IMG/VR virus record: IMGVR_UViG_3300044808_000081
Coordinates: 1 to 36,816 of that record
DNA length: 36,816 nt
Direction: 5' to 3' (one strand)
Source of the DNA: a virus
The notes under the pieces were generated by a model. It ran no database searches, was not told the origin of the DNA, and saw only the letters and a program-made list of their open reading frames with translations. The stretch's first letter is position 1, and the number at the start of each line of letters is the position of its first letter. The translations under genes and the position numbers were made by a program. Shown here piece after piece: positions 6,326 to 15,557 of this stretch.

Positions 6326-7798
6326 CTAGGCGTTCCGCATCTGCAGCTGGGTGGAGATGTGAACGTGAGAGCTCGCGGCCATCGTTGCGTTGGTGACGAA
6401 GGCGACGACGTAGTGCCCAGAAGCAGGAACGGCGAAGTCAGAACCGACAACGTTGTTGGATGAGTCCGCTGCTGGGTTGGTCAGAGTTGCGGTGCTTCCC
6501 GCTACCGCGGCCCCGATCGTGTAGATGACGAGCCCCGCACCTCCCGATGTTGCAGGTCTGGTTATCGGATGGAGTCCGAACACGAACGTCCCGGTGAATG
6601 GGGCGACGTCGTTGCAATGCACCACGGCGCGAAGGCGGAGCTTCGCGGCGAGTCCTCCGACCGAGGGGAAGTCGTTTTGGTCGATGTAGATCGTGTTCAG
6701 CGGGTAGAGCGTTCCCGTTCCTGTGATTGCCGCCGGATCTCCTTGGCCCAAGCCGTAGGTCCCCGCAACGCGCGCCGCTATGTGCGAGCCAGATGAGTCG
6801 AGGAGATGTCGGTAGGAGGCGTTAGGGACCGAGTCGCCGCGCGCCGCTGAGGTTGAAGTTGTTCCTAGTGTTCTCAGTGACCCGGTGGCCGCCGCTGCGT
6901 CTATAGCGAGAGCATCTGCTCCTCCGGCGTTGTGCAGGGTCGCGTGAGCCGGCAGATCAGCCGCGACGAGGGCGAGGATGGCTTTGAGTTCGGCCATCGT
7001 CATCGAGACGATCCCGCCCGCCGCCTTACGTCCGATGACCTGACTCGCTCCAACCGCTAGAGCTATCGGCGTGTCGTCGGCGTCGGCTTTGAGGATCGTG
7101 TTCGCGTCGAAGATGGCCTTGTCGACCTTCAGGGCGTCGGCTGTTGCTTGGGCGGTGGAGACCGGCTTATTCGCGTCCGATGTGTTGTCGACGTTCCCAA
7201 GTCCGAGCGTAGTGCGCTGCGCGGCTGCGTCGGCGTCATCGATCAGCGCCCTGCCAGCAGCGGTAAGTGGGATCTCCTCGATGTCTCCCGCGCCTGCGGT
7301 CGAACGTCCGAGAAGCTTGTCCGTGGCCGAGACGTTCTGGAACTTGGCGTAGGCGAAGGAATCGTTCGGGACCGTGACCGTTCCGGTGAAGGTCGGAGAG
7401 GCAAGGGGAGCTTTGAGGTCGAGTGCGGTCTGCTGCGCGGTGCTTACCGGTTTCGCAGAGTCAGCCGTGTTATCGACGCTGCCTAGTCCGACGTCCCCCT
7501 TCGCCAGAGCGAGGTCGGCCTTCAGTTGGGCCATCGTGCGCGCCGCCCATGCTCCGGCCTTGCGTTGGAGGATGTCGTCGTTCGATGGTGAGAGTCCCGC
7601 TATCGCGGTGAGATCGGCATCGGCGGCCTGCCTCGCCCCCACCAAAGCGTCGACTGCCGCCTTCAGGTAGTAACGGATGTCTCCGCGCGTGTCGTTGTGG
7701 TACTGGGAGTGATCGTCATCGGCGAGCCCCGTTAGCGCGCCGTGGTCCGATACTCCCCCGCCAGGACCGCCAGCGATGCCCGCCTCGTCGACGGTCAC
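6326..7798 (-). CDS. tail fibre protein with VDNTSDxxKPVSTAQ repeats
   Basis: A 490-residue protein starting at GTG with a GTGA overlap. The N-terminus has the HGALTGLADDDHSQYHNDTR motif typical of phage fibre and baseplate proteins. Two copies of the classic fibre repeat lie at about 104-121 (LGSVDNTADSAKPVSTAQ) and 199-217 (LGNVDNTSDANKPVSTAQ). Between them is a segment of the TFTGTVTVP type. The C-terminal 180 residues, after GTLYPLNTIYIDQNDFP, form a beta-rich domain likely to bind the host or to follow the trimer axis. These repeats are well known in long-tailed phage fibres, so the family call is strong. The receptor is unknown. Confidence 0.88.
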   Translation of the reverse strand: MTVDEAGIAGGPGGGVSDHGALTGLADDDHSQYHNDTRGDIRYYLKAAVDALVGARQAADADLTAIAGLSPSNDDILQRKAGAWAARTMAQLKADLALAKGDVGLGSVDNTADSAKPVSTAQQTALDLKAPLASPTFTGTVTVPNDSFAYAKFQNVSATDKLLGRSTAGAGDIEEIPLTAAGRALIDDADAAAQRTTLGLGNVDNTSDANKPVSTAQATADALKVDKAIFDANTILKADADDTPIALAVGASQVIGRKAAGGIVSMTMAELKAILALVAADLPAHATLHNAGGADALAIDAAAATGSLRTLGTTSTSAARGDSVPNASYRHLLDSSGSHIAARVAGTYGLGQGDPAAITGTGTLYPLNTIYIDQNDFPSVGGLAAKLRLRAVVHCNDVAPFTGTFVFGLHPITRPATSGGAGLVIYTIGAAVAGSTATLTNPAADSSNNVVGSDFAVPASGHYVVAFVTNATMAASSHVHISTQLQMRNA

Positions 7799-10497
7799 AG
7801 CTTGCCCACGAGCTCGAGGTGCTTCTGCAACTTCAGGTTGAAGCGCTCCAACTGCTGGAATCGGGGAAGGGTCGTGAGCGTCACGAGGGACTGCTCACGC
7901 TCGAGCTCGTCGATCCGCAAGGTGACCCTCCGGTTCGGTTCGTAAACGAGATCGCCGGCGCGCGCGTCCTGGGCCGGATGCCAGCGGCCGTTCTTCATCA
8001 AGCGCGTGCACACGATCGTCCCCGCGTAGCGCCTCGAGGAATGGAAGTCGGCCGACACCTGGGCGAGCCTCTTCGCCTTCTCCTTCGCCACCCAGTGCTC
8101 GAGCACGATCGGTGGCGCCTCGACGATCCGGTCGAGAGGGTTGGGATCCGCCTTCGCCGAGGCGAGCACGCGGCCCTTGGGGTCCTGGACCGTCTGGTAG
8201 TTGAAGCGCGGTTGAGGGTCGAGGTTCCTCACGGCCTCCGGATCGAACACCGTCCACTTCCGGCCCCCGGCCCCCCACTTCCTGAAGTCGAGCACCGGTC
8301 GTCGACCAACTCGGTAGATGAGCCAGCGCCAGCCGGTGAGGATCGACATCAGGTCGAAAATCTCTTCCCACGTCATTCCGCGGTAGTCGCCTGGGAGGCA
8401 ATTGACGCCCGAGTCCTTCACGTAGCGATCGGAGATGCCGAGAGCCGCGGCCCCCACACGCATCACGTCGGAGCAGTCGAAGAAGTCGCCGGTCGCTAGG
8501 CCGTTCACGCGCGGGTCTGTCAGGTCGAGGGTGAAGGGCTGTGCGTTCGTCACGGCCCCCTCGCGCCTCAACGCGAAAGCCACGAGGCTCGCGTCCGTCC
8601 CGACGTTCACGTCGATCTCTCCTGGGAGCTCGTCGCATCCCCAGGAGTCGACGGCTGTGAAGGCATGCTCTCGATCGACGGCGGACTGCAGGAGGAGCGT
8701 GTAGCCCGAAGCGTCCCTCGAGGGGTCTGTTCTGATCGCGACGCGAGAGATTTTCTCCCGGTCTTTGTCGTTGATGATGCGAGCGAGCTGCTGGTCCTCG
8801 ATGTCGGCGCCGCGCGCGACGTGGAATCGGATGACACCTTCGCCATCGGGTTTCGAGACCTCGATCTCGGTCGCAGCGAACCCAGATTCCAGTTCGGGGT
8901 TCAAGTTGAGGACCGCGTCCGCTGTGCTATCGACGTAGGTCGTGTCGGTGTTGTCGGCCAGAGTGTCGAGCTCGTAGAACGTAGAGCCCCCCGCCTCGGT
9001 CCGATAGATCTTCCGAGCCGTCACCCACTTGGGGCCGATCGGGATGCTCGAGAGGTCGACCTCCTTGGCGCTCGTGGAAACGGTGATCGAGGTCGAAGGT
9101 CCGCCGCGGGTTTCCCCGTCAGCCGAGACGAAGGTGATCTTGTACTTGTGCACACCGACGTTGACATTGCCGGCTCCGCCGATGGAGAGATCGGGCCCCC
9201 TTTTCGGAGGCTTCCCTCGAGCATGAGGTTCGGAGCCCTGCTCTTCCCACGTCTCGATCTTCGGGTCCTGGAGGAAGAGACGCTTGAACTCGCGGCTTGC
9301 CATCGCGAACGGCCCCTGCCCGGCTAGATCGGCAAGGCCCCCGTTCACCCCCGGCTCGTTGAGCTTGCAGCTCGCAAGGATCTCGCCGGTCTCCTTGACG
9401 ACCGTGTAGAGATTCGAGCGTGGAGCGAAGAGCGCCGGATCCTCATCGATCGCCGTCTTCGGGAGTTGCCCGGCCTGCCCGATCCAGCCGCCGTTCGCAC
9501 GTTCGGTAGCGGACCAGTGGCCGAGCTTCAGTGACTGCGCGTGGCCCTTCGGGGAGGCGATGTAGTGAGCTGGGGTCGCTGTGGGGGTGCCTAAGAACTT
9601 GCCTCGAGCGAACACCGGGGGCGCTGTGTAGGCGAAAACCGCTCCGACCATGCGGCCGTCCGAGGCTCCATCGGAGATCGTAAAAGCGACCGGCACTACC
9701 TCACTGTCTCCACTGCTCGAGCTTTCCTTCCATGCGAGAGTCGCTCTGCCTGTGGCCCCTGCCCCAGAGGAGACGTTGCCGTCGACGACATCACCGCCCC
9801 AGGGATCGGTCGCGTCGAAGAAGTTCCCGAAGGCGGTCGACTGCATCGCCGCGGCGAACAGGATCGACTCGAAGTTCGCCACTCCCGAGTCAGAGCCGAT
9901 GAGGTTGGTGATCGAGCCGGTCCCGTTGTTGGCGATGTCGGTATCGGTCAGGGCCCCGACGAACTCCCATTCACCGTCTGCCGACTCGGTGTGCCACAGC
10001 CATCCTCGAACGATCACCTGCGTGCCCATCGTCGGATGAGATGTGAGGGCGGGAAAGGTCAGGGTGACGTCCGACAGCGAAGCGAGGGAGAGGTTGTAGA
10101 CCAGAACCATCGTCTGCTTGTGCCCGCCGGCCGAACCCGTTCCCAAGAGCAGCTTCGACCATCCAGCCGGGACAGTCAGGTCGGCCGCCGAATAGGTCAC
10201 GGTCGCGTGGTTGAACCAGACGACGAAAGCGACGCAATCCCCTAGAGCTGGAGGCTGACCGGCCGTGCCTGAGCCGTCGAGGTCTACATAGCGCCGGTTA
10301 GGTCCGGTGTCATCGAGCCCCGAGAGGAGGTAACGCCGCGCGGTAGTGGTCGAGTAGACGGCCCAATACGTCGCGTTGGGAGGGACGTGGTTCGTGTGCG
10401 CCTGGATGCACTCGTAGCTGACATCTCCCGAGACCACGAGATCTCCGACCGCGTAAGCCTGGATCGCGGACCATTCGCCGATGAACTGCAGCGCCAC
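7795..10497 (-). CDS. large minor tail protein (tail-tip, with carbohydrate-binding N-terminus)
   Basis: A 900-residue protein starting at GTG directly after the upstream stop. The first 50 residues (WSAIQAYAVGDLVVSGDVSY followed by an Asn-Pro-Trp end) match the carbohydrate-binding CBM5/12-like pattern W-xx-Y-x-GD-xV-xxxGxxY. Residues about 70-300 look like a beta-sandwich. Residues about 430-560 contain a fibronectin-type domain (YKITFVSADGETRGGPS, ARKIYRTEAGGSTFYELDTL). The C-terminal 350 residues resemble tail-associated hub proteins (MTWEEIFDLMSILTGWRW, WLIYRVGRRPVLDFRKWG) and end in a coiled LERFNLKLQKHLELV. Position downstream of the tape measure and the next tail gene fits a tail-tip protein. 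Specific domain limits are estimates. Confidence 0.8.
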   Translation of the reverse strand: MALQFIGEWSAIQAYAVGDLVVSGDVSYECIQAHTNHVPPNATYWAVYSTTTARRYLLSGLDDTGPNRRYVDLDGSGTAGQPPALGDCVAFVVWFNHATVTYSAADLTVPAGWSKLLLGTGSAGGHKQTMVLVYNLSLASLSDVTLTFPALTSHPTMGTQVIVRGWLWHTESADGEWEFVGALTDTDIANNGTGSITNLIGSDSGVANFESILFAAAMQSTAFGNFFDATDPWGGDVVDGNVSSGAGATGRATLAWKESSSSGDSEVVPVAFTISDGASDGRMVGAVFAYTAPPVFARGKFLGTPTATPAHYIASPKGHAQSLKLGHWSATERANGGWIGQAGQLPKTAIDEDPALFAPRSNLYTVVKETGEILASCKLNEPGVNGGLADLAGQGPFAMASREFKRLFLQDPKIETWEEQGSEPHARGKPPKRGPDLSIGGAGNVNVGVHKYKITFVSADGETRGGPSTSITVSTSAKEVDLSSIPIGPKWVTARKIYRTEAGGSTFYELDTLADNTDTTYVDSTADAVLNLNPELESGFAATEIEVSKPDGEGVIRFHVARGADIEDQQLARIINDKDREKISRVAIRTDPSRDASGYTLLLQSAVDREHAFTAVDSWGCDELPGEIDVNVGTDASLVAFALRREGAVTNAQPFTLDLTDPRVNGLATGDFFDCSDVMRVGAAALGISDRYVKDSGVNCLPGDYRGMTWEEIFDLMSILTGWRWLIYRVGRRPVLDFRKWGAGGRKWTVFDPEAVRNLDPQPRFNYQTVQDPKGRVLASAKADPNPLDRIVEAPPIVLEHWVAKEKAKRLAQVSADFHSSRRYAGTIVCTRLMKNGRWHPAQDARAGDLVYEPNRRVTLRIDELEREQSLVTLTTLPRFQQLERFNLKLQKHLELVGKL

Positions 10498-12402
10498 TTA
10501 GTGGCTCCAGCGCGGGATGACCGTGTAGCGGAAGGTCCCTGATCGAGAGAGGACCACGCGGCCGAGAGGCTCGAGCTCGTCGATCGAGTCGTAACCGGGA
10601 TCCGAGGGAAGATCGATCATCGTCGCGACGAGGACGGAGTCTCCGGGCGGCAACATGAGAGGCCCGTTCTCCTGGATCAACGGGAAAGCGATCGCTCCGG
10701 TGTCCTCGGCTTGGGCGGTGCGCTCGTAGGAGTCGAGCACCGCAGGGAGATCCGTCGTGATCGCTTCGGTGAAGCGGTGCGTGGCATCGTGGATGCGGAT
10801 GGCGCGGCCGTCGAGGGTTGCTGCGGTCTGCTCGACCCGGATCCGGTATTTGTATAGCGCCGTGACGTCGGCAGCCGAGACCGAACATCTGAGGCCTTTG
10901 TCGAGCCGCGTCTCTGTCTGGTTCTTCCTGTTGCGGAGCTTGACGGATTTCCAGTCGACGAACCCGCCGCCGGTGTCTCGCTCGACGATGAGCTCTCCCA
11001 CGACGGTGATGTCCGGGTTGGGCTCGTCGTCTTCGTCGAGAAGAGCGTCCGTCGGCTCGAGGACCGTGACGTCGGCTCGAACTTCGTGCACGCCCGCCGG
11101 CCAGGCGAACCCGGTCCCTGCAACGGTGGACTTCACGATCGCGTACTCGTTCAGCTCGTTGAGGCGATAGGTCCCTCGCTTGAGCTTCCCCGTTCCGTCG
11201 AGCTCGTCGGCGTCGTAGGTCTCTTGGTGCCAGCTCCCATCGCGGAAGCCCGGGACCCCGACGTAGGAGTGGTAGTAGTCGGCCGGGTCGAAGGGAACGA
11301 TGTCGAGGACGAGGTCGGAGTCGCCGTTCCGTCGCTCCGCGTAGACGTCGTATGTGATCCCGGTCGCGCCTCTCGGGATGGTGATCTGGCCCATCTCCTG
11401 CTCGACGAAGTTCGGAGTGGCGATGTCCTGCCAGTCGAGGTCGACCACCTCGGTCGCCTCCATCACCATGTCGGCGGTGATGAACCCGTAGCGGATGCGG
11501 GCCCGAAACTTCGAGGGGTCCCCGTTGTCGACGATCTTGTGACGGAGGTAGAGCATATGCGTCCCCTCCATCGACGTGGGGTCGGTGAAGGTCTCCTCCA
11601 CACGCACGCGCTTCGCCATCGTCTCTTGACCGGAGAAGTCGACGAGCACCGCGTCCCCGCCCACCCCTGATGAATCGGCGGTCACCGTGGCGGCAGCGTC
11701 TGTGCCGAGCGTAGCGTCTGCCAAAGGGGCGCTCAGGTGGTCTGGATACTCCGTGAGGTTTCCGAGGCTCCTGAGGCCGAAACGTACAGCGCACAGGGAA
11801 CCTGAGTCGGGCACGAACTCCAACTTCGCCTCAGATCTCTTGTTGCCGGGGTTATTGAGGGCCATCGCCCGATCTCCGTTCGAGAACGCGATCCAATCGG
11901 AGACCACCGGAGCCGTGCGCGGGTGCGGGTAAGCAGCGACCCGCATCGGAAGGCCGGTGTCCAGCAGGAGCCTGGCGATGCGGAAGAGGCCCCGCTCTTG
12001 GCCGCGCAGCAGCTCGGGATAGGTGGAGGGGTCGATGTCCCAGTACTCAACCTCTGCCGAGCCTGCGATCTGGTAGACGAGCACGCGCGACTGATCGATC
12101 GCAGAGGCGAGATCGCGCACCCGAGCAACGACGGTGTCGATGTCGGCATCGTGAGGAAAGAAGTTCTTCCACGAAAGCATCCGCTGCCGTTGCCGGCTTG
12201 ACGCGTACTGGTCTCCATCCCAGCCTTCTGACGCAAGGGACATCGACTCGAAGGTTTCGGAGTCGAAGTCGGGATCCGCTTCGAGCCTGAAGCCGGTCTC
12301 GGTCTGCACGTTGAAGTCGAAGAGCACCGTGGTGGGCGCGAGCGGGTAGTTCGCGTCCGTCGGATCGGCGAGCCAAAGTCGTGTGTAGGCGTAGACGGTC
12401 AT
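10498..12402 (-). CDS. minor tail protein, distal-tail-like
   Basis: A 634-residue protein whose ATG overlaps the tape-measure stop (TAATG). The first 160 residues (PTTVLFDFNVQTETGFRLEA, WKNFFPHDADIDTVVARVRD, YWDIDPSTYPELLRGQERGL) are in the place of the distal tail protein that joins tube to tip. The remainder is a chain of beta domains (YLRHKIVDNGDPSKFRARIR, GTGKLKRGTYRLNELNEYAI, YKYRIRVEQTAATLDGRAI), probably carbohydrate-binding or structural. No catalytic motif is evident. A long Arg-rich open frame (10310-11794, same strand) crossing this and the next gene is a GC-driven shadow. Confidence 0.78.
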   Translation of the reverse strand: MTVYAYTRLWLADPTDANYPLAPTTVLFDFNVQTETGFRLEADPDFDSETFESMSLASEGWDGDQYASSRQRQRMLSWKNFFPHDADIDTVVARVRDLASAIDQSRVLVYQIAGSAEVEYWDIDPSTYPELLRGQERGLFRIARLLLDTGLPMRVAAYPHPRTAPVVSDWIAFSNGDRAMALNNPGNKRSEAKLEFVPDSGSLCAVRFGLRSLGNLTEYPDHLSAPLADATLGTDAAATVTADSSGVGGDAVLVDFSGQETMAKRVRVEETFTDPTSMEGTHMLYLRHKIVDNGDPSKFRARIRYGFITADMVMEATEVVDLDWQDIATPNFVEQEMGQITIPRGATGITYDVYAERRNGDSDLVLDIVPFDPADYYHSYVGVPGFRDGSWHQETYDADELDGTGKLKRGTYRLNELNEYAIVKSTVAGTGFAWPAGVHEVRADVTVLEPTDALLDEDDEPNPDITVVGELIVERDTGGGFVDWKSVKLRNRKNQTETRLDKGLRCSVSAADVTALYKYRIRVEQTAATLDGRAIRIHDATHRFTEAITTDLPAVLDSYERTAQAEDTGAIAFPLIQENGPLMLPPGDSVLVATMIDLPSDPGYDSIDELEPLGRVVLSRSGTFRYTVIPRWSH

Positions 12403-14012
12403 TAGCCGTCGACCATGGTTCTGCGCCGATCACGAGCCGTCTCGTAACGACGCCCCTCGATCATGGTGACGTTCTGACGACGCGCGCGGTCCCGAGTCAT
12501 CACTCGCTCGAAGGCCCGCTCCAACGCATGCTCGTCCAAGCCCAGGTGATTATTCGGGACAATCGAGCCGTTCGAGCGTGGAACGAAGAACTCGGGACCT
12601 CGTTCACCTACTAGGTAACGGTGGCCGGCAAGCACCGGCCCACCAAGGGCCTTCCGTTGTCCTCCGGTGTCGGATCCGGCGCCGGCACGCACTCCGCCCC
12701 CAGCTTGTTGGGCAGCTAGATTCGCCTGGACCTGTTGAGCGATGGAGGAACCAGCGACATCGTTGCCGACACCGGTGAGGTTCCCAACAGCTTCAGCCAG
12801 TCGTCTCGCCGTCTCGATCGCTCTGACCATCACGTTCACTAGGGCGGTCACCTGGTTGACGACATGGGTCACGTAGACCACCCACACCTTGAAGGCCTGA
12901 ACGAGAACCGAGCCCACGAAGCGCGCGAGGGGTCGCAGCGACTCCATGAGCGGGCCAACTGCCGCCACGAGCCTGTCCACGGCGACGCGGAAGGTCTCGC
13001 TCTTCTTGTAGGCCAGGACGAAGCCAGCAGCGACCGCTGCGATCGCAAGGATGACCGGGTGGGCGGCTAGAAGAGCAAAGACCGACACGAGCTTTCCCAG
13101 GACGATCAACAGCGGACCTACTGCAGCAGCGATAGCTGCGACCTGGACAGCCATACGCCTCTGCTGGGGAGACAAGCCCTGGAATCGCTCCGACAGGGAC
13201 GAGAAGATCGCGCTCATTCGACGAAGGACCGGCATCAGGATTCGACCGATGCTCTCGGCCATGTCGTTGAAAGAAAGTCTGATCCGCTCGAAAGGGCCCA
13301 GCGCGCGACCGGCAGCCTTTGCTGATCCGCCGAACTCGATCTGCAGCTCGTGCAGGATGATCTTCTGTGCCTCGAGCTGTCGGCCCGACTCGACCAGTGT
13401 GGTGATCTGCTCACGCTGTTGCTCAGTGAATTGAACGCCTGCCCGCCCCAACGCGGTGACTCCACGGATCGGGTCGTTGAGTGCTTTGCCGACCTGGATC
13501 GCCGCGCCGTTGAGGTCTTTCCCGAGACGGGCCGACACGTTTGCGATCGACAACGAGGCTCGGTCGAAGATTTTGTTCCCTTCGCCAACTTCGTTGCGGA
13601 CCCGTTGGAAAGTGAGAAGGACGTTCTCTGCGGCCTGCACCTCTTCGGCGTCGCGACCAGCCAGCTCCCCGATGCGATCCGACAGACCACGGATCTCCTT
13701 GGCGGTGATGTTCGCTGCCTCGCCAGTGGACTTCAAACCCGCTGCTGTCTGAGCGTTCACCTCTCGTACCTCGGTGAACTCGTCGGCGGCTACCTTGCCC
13801 ATCAGAAGGAAGGGCGCGGTGAGAGCGATGCTGGCCGAGCGACCCGCCGCCTGCATGCTCGTCCCGAGAACGGCTGCTTTCGCGGCGACCTGCTTCATGG
13901 ACGAAGCCACGAGCCACTGGCTCTCCGCGATCGACCTCTTGAGTAGGGCGTTCTCGCCGACAAGCTCGACGACTGCGCGGCCGATGCGAGCGCCGCCGAC
14001 GTTCAGAGGCAT
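12402..14012 (-). CDS. tape measure protein
   Basis: A 536-residue protein that should set tail length. It starts at an ATG sharing one base with the chaperone stop codon (TGATG). The N-terminal half is long helices (ALLKRSIAESQWLVASSMKQ and on). Residues about 285-345 hold two or three hydrophobic segments (VQVAAIAAAVGPLLIVLGKL, HPVILAIAAVAAGFVLAY), as in other tape measures that enter the membrane. The C-terminal part has the recurring motif HRYLVGERGPEFFVPRSNGS found near the end of many siphovirus tape measures. At about 1.5 angstrom per residue the tail would be near 80 nm, a rough estimate from family behaviour. Confidence 0.92.
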   Translation of the reverse strand: MPLNVGGARIGRAVVELVGENALLKRSIAESQWLVASSMKQVAAKAAVLGTSMQAAGRSASIALTAPFLLMGKVAADEFTEVREVNAQTAAGLKSTGEAANITAKEIRGLSDRIGELAGRDAEEVQAAENVLLTFQRVRNEVGEGNKIFDRASLSIANVSARLGKDLNGAAIQVGKALNDPIRGVTALGRAGVQFTEQQREQITTLVESGRQLEAQKIILHELQIEFGGSAKAAGRALGPFERIRLSFNDMAESIGRILMPVLRRMSAIFSSLSERFQGLSPQQRRMAVQVAAIAAAVGPLLIVLGKLVSVFALLAAHPVILAIAAVAAGFVLAYKKSETFRVAVDRLVAAVGPLMESLRPLARFVGSVLVQAFKVWVVYVTHVVNQVTALVNVMVRAIETARRLAEAVGNLTGVGNDVAGSSIAQQVQANLAAQQAGGGVRAGAGSDTGGQRKALGGPVLAGHRYLVGERGPEFFVPRSNGSIVPNNHLGLDEHALERAFERVMTRDRARRQNVTMIEGRRYETARDRRRTMVDG

Positions 14013-14544
14013 CAGGCTGCTCTCTTACGAGCGATGATCTCCTGGCGCTTGGCTACGCGCTCCGGGTCGCGGAAGAAGTCGTCATCGGGGAGCGACTCGT
14101 CAGTTGCTTGGCCCTGCAGCTGCGCTAGCTGCTTCGTGAACTCGTCGATCTCTCCGTAGGTCAAGAGATCTACCTCCCACGGCCTGATTCCAAAATGGTG
14201 GGCGAAGGCGGGGAGGGCGCGCCGGAGAGCGCGCCTTGGGTCGGGGGGTCTTCAGCGGCCGCCTCCTCAGTCAGCGATCTGTAGGAGAGCTTTTCGAGCA
14301 CCGCTTCGTAGGTCAGTTCCGGATTGTCTCTGCGATCGACGAGCCACTTCACCGCGCCGAACATCTCCAGCGTGTCCAGGTCGCCGCTTCCGACGAGCTC
14401 TGCAGCGCGCAGCATCGAAACACCCACCGCACGCCTGAAGTCACGAGCCTCGAGACCTGTGAAGTCGTTCAGATCAAGCGAGTACTTCTGTCCATCGATC
14501 GACGCCTCGAGCTTGAGCTCGTTCTGGATCTCTTCCTCAGGCAT
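14012..14544 (-). CDS. tail assembly chaperone, long form made by -1 frameshift
   Basis: A programmed -1 shift on the heptamer C CCC CCG (14248-14242) would join codons 1-101 of the short chaperone to a second frame that is open to the TGA at 14014-14012, giving about 177 residues. The downstream frame reads ALPAFAHHFGIRPWEVDLLT and ends in the charged stretch PERVAKRQEIIARKRAA. The FGIRPWEVDLLTYGEIDEF segment is characteristic of the second-frame half of siphovirus tail chaperones. It has no good start of its own, and it ends exactly on the tape-measure start (TGATG). The short and long forms act together to fold and polymerise the tape measure and tail tube. Confidence 0.85.
14170..14544 (-). 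CDS. tail assembly chaperone, short form
   Basis: A 124-residue protein starting at the ATG directly after the tail-tube gene. It contains LKLEASIDGQKYSLDLNDFT, FRRAVGVSMLRAAELVGSGD and VKWLVDRRDNPELTYEAVLE, the usual helical pattern of the lambda gpG-like chaperone. The end (TQGALSGAPSPPSPTILESG) is low-complexity because the reading frame from there on is conserved mainly for the shifted product. It is expressed with a minor frameshifted form and works during tail assembly. It is not expected in the finished virion. Confidence 0.85.
   Translation of the reverse strand: MPEEEIQNELKLEASIDGQKYSLDLNDFTGLEARDFRRAVGVSMLRAAELVGSGDLDTLEMFGAVKWLVDRRDNPELTYEAVLEKLSYRSLTEEAAAEDPPTQGALSGAPSPPSPTILESGRGR
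14242..14248 (-). other. -1 ribosomal frameshift slippery site CCCCCCG
   Basis: C CCC CCG is in the correct phase of the chaperone gene: the zero-frame codons are GAC CCC CCG, and after slipping they become CCC CCC GAC. This fits the XXXYYYZ rule for -1 shifting. It lies about 100 codons into the short chaperone and leads into the conserved second frame. Downstream GC-rich inverted sequence (GGCGCGC, GGCGCGCC) could provide a stimulatory structure. Confidence 0.8.
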
Positions 14545-15554
14545 CAGTAGGTCCCGGCCGTCTCGTTGGCGAGCGTGATCGTGATCTCGGTGCCACCGCC
14601 GGTGGGTCGTCCTACGGGCCCCGCCGCGTCGTACGTGATCGCGCCGCCGGCCGGATCCGAATCAGGGCGCTCCGTGTCGTAATCCCAGTTCGCTCCGTTC
14701 GACACGACCCTCAAAAGGCGCCCGGTTGAGACCGGGTGTCGTCCGAACGAAGCATCGAAGCTTCCACGAAGGAGGGTTTGCTCCTGACTCGTGCCGGCGA
14801 CAGCGCCGAGGTGCGCGCCCTTGAGGAAGTCCCAGCCTTGCTGTGCCGAGTCGTAGCGGATCCCTGCTGCGAAGTCGACGATGCGGTCACACTCGACCTC
14901 TTGTGGGGTGAGCGAAGCTCCGTAGTGCATCGTCAGCGCTCGGTCGATCACGAGCTCCACAGACTGGATATTCGTCATCAGCGCCGGCGTCGCGTTGTCT
15001 GCCTCGGCCTTGAAGGTTCCGCCGATGTACTTGAAGCGTGGCTCCGGCTCGGTGAGCGTGTAGGTCGGAGCTGCAGCAGGGACGGCAGTGAACGATGCGA
15101 CGTCCATCTCGATGAACACGAGATCTCCCGATGCAGCTCGGATGGTGATCTTGCTGATGTAGGCGTCGACGAACTTCCACCACTCGTCACCGACGAGGTC
15201 CCATATCGTGAGCGGGTTGTCGAAGGGGATCGTGTCCGCCAGCGTGAAGGTATGAAGGACCGCCCCGTTGGAGCCAGCGCCAACCGCCTGAGCTCCAGTC
15301 ACTTCGTAGATGACCAGTCCCGCGGCTTCCGGGTGGGCGAGGATTGTGACCGTCCCGCCTCCGCCGGCGCGATGCTTGAACGGGCCCCACCTCTGAACGG
15401 TGTCACCAGTGAGCGGCAGGTCTCCCCTCTCTGTGCGCGGCTTCAGCCCCCCCGAAACCTTGGGAACGGTGAAGGTGGGGTTAGCCGCCGCAGATCCGCG
15501 CGATGCCTGCTTCGCGAACCCGAGGGCTCCTTTGCGTCTCGAAACGGTAGCCAT
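14544..15554 (-). CDS. major tail tube protein
   Basis: A 336-residue protein starting at ATG (MATVSRRKGALGFAKQASRG). The pattern of an early GFAKQASRGSAAANPTFTVP, a beta-rich body with SGDLVFIEMDVASF, FKYIGGTFKAEADNATPAL and VELVIDRALTMHYGASL, and a DKxVDFxAGIRYD-like stretch matches siphovirus tail tube proteins. It sits between the tail terminator and the tail chaperone, as expected. Six-subunit rings of this protein would stack into the tail tube. The C-terminal ITITLANETAGTY may close the tube domain; no extra Ig-like domain is obvious. The stop overlaps the chaperone ATG by one base. Confidence 0.85.
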   Translation of the reverse strand: MATVSRRKGALGFAKQASRGSAAANPTFTVPKVSGGLKPRTERGDLPLTGDTVQRWGPFKHRAGGGGTVTILAHPEAAGLVIYEVTGAQAVGAGSNGAVLHTFTLADTIPFDNPLTIWDLVGDEWWKFVDAYISKITIRAASGDLVFIEMDVASFTAVPAAAPTYTLTEPEPRFKYIGGTFKAEADNATPALMTNIQSVELVIDRALTMHYGASLTPQEVECDRIVDFAAGIRYDSAQQGWDFLKGAHLGAVAGTSQEQTLLRGSFDASFGRHPVSTGRLLRVVSNGANWDYDTERPDSDPAGGAITYDAAGPVGRPTGGGTEITITLANETAGTY

Positions 15555-15557
15555 CGT

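Noticed and set aside
10310-11794. A 494-codon - strand open frame crossing two tail genes
   Set aside because: It is extremely rich in Arg, Pro and His, lies across the junction of two well-supported tail genes, and looks like a GC-driven antiframe.
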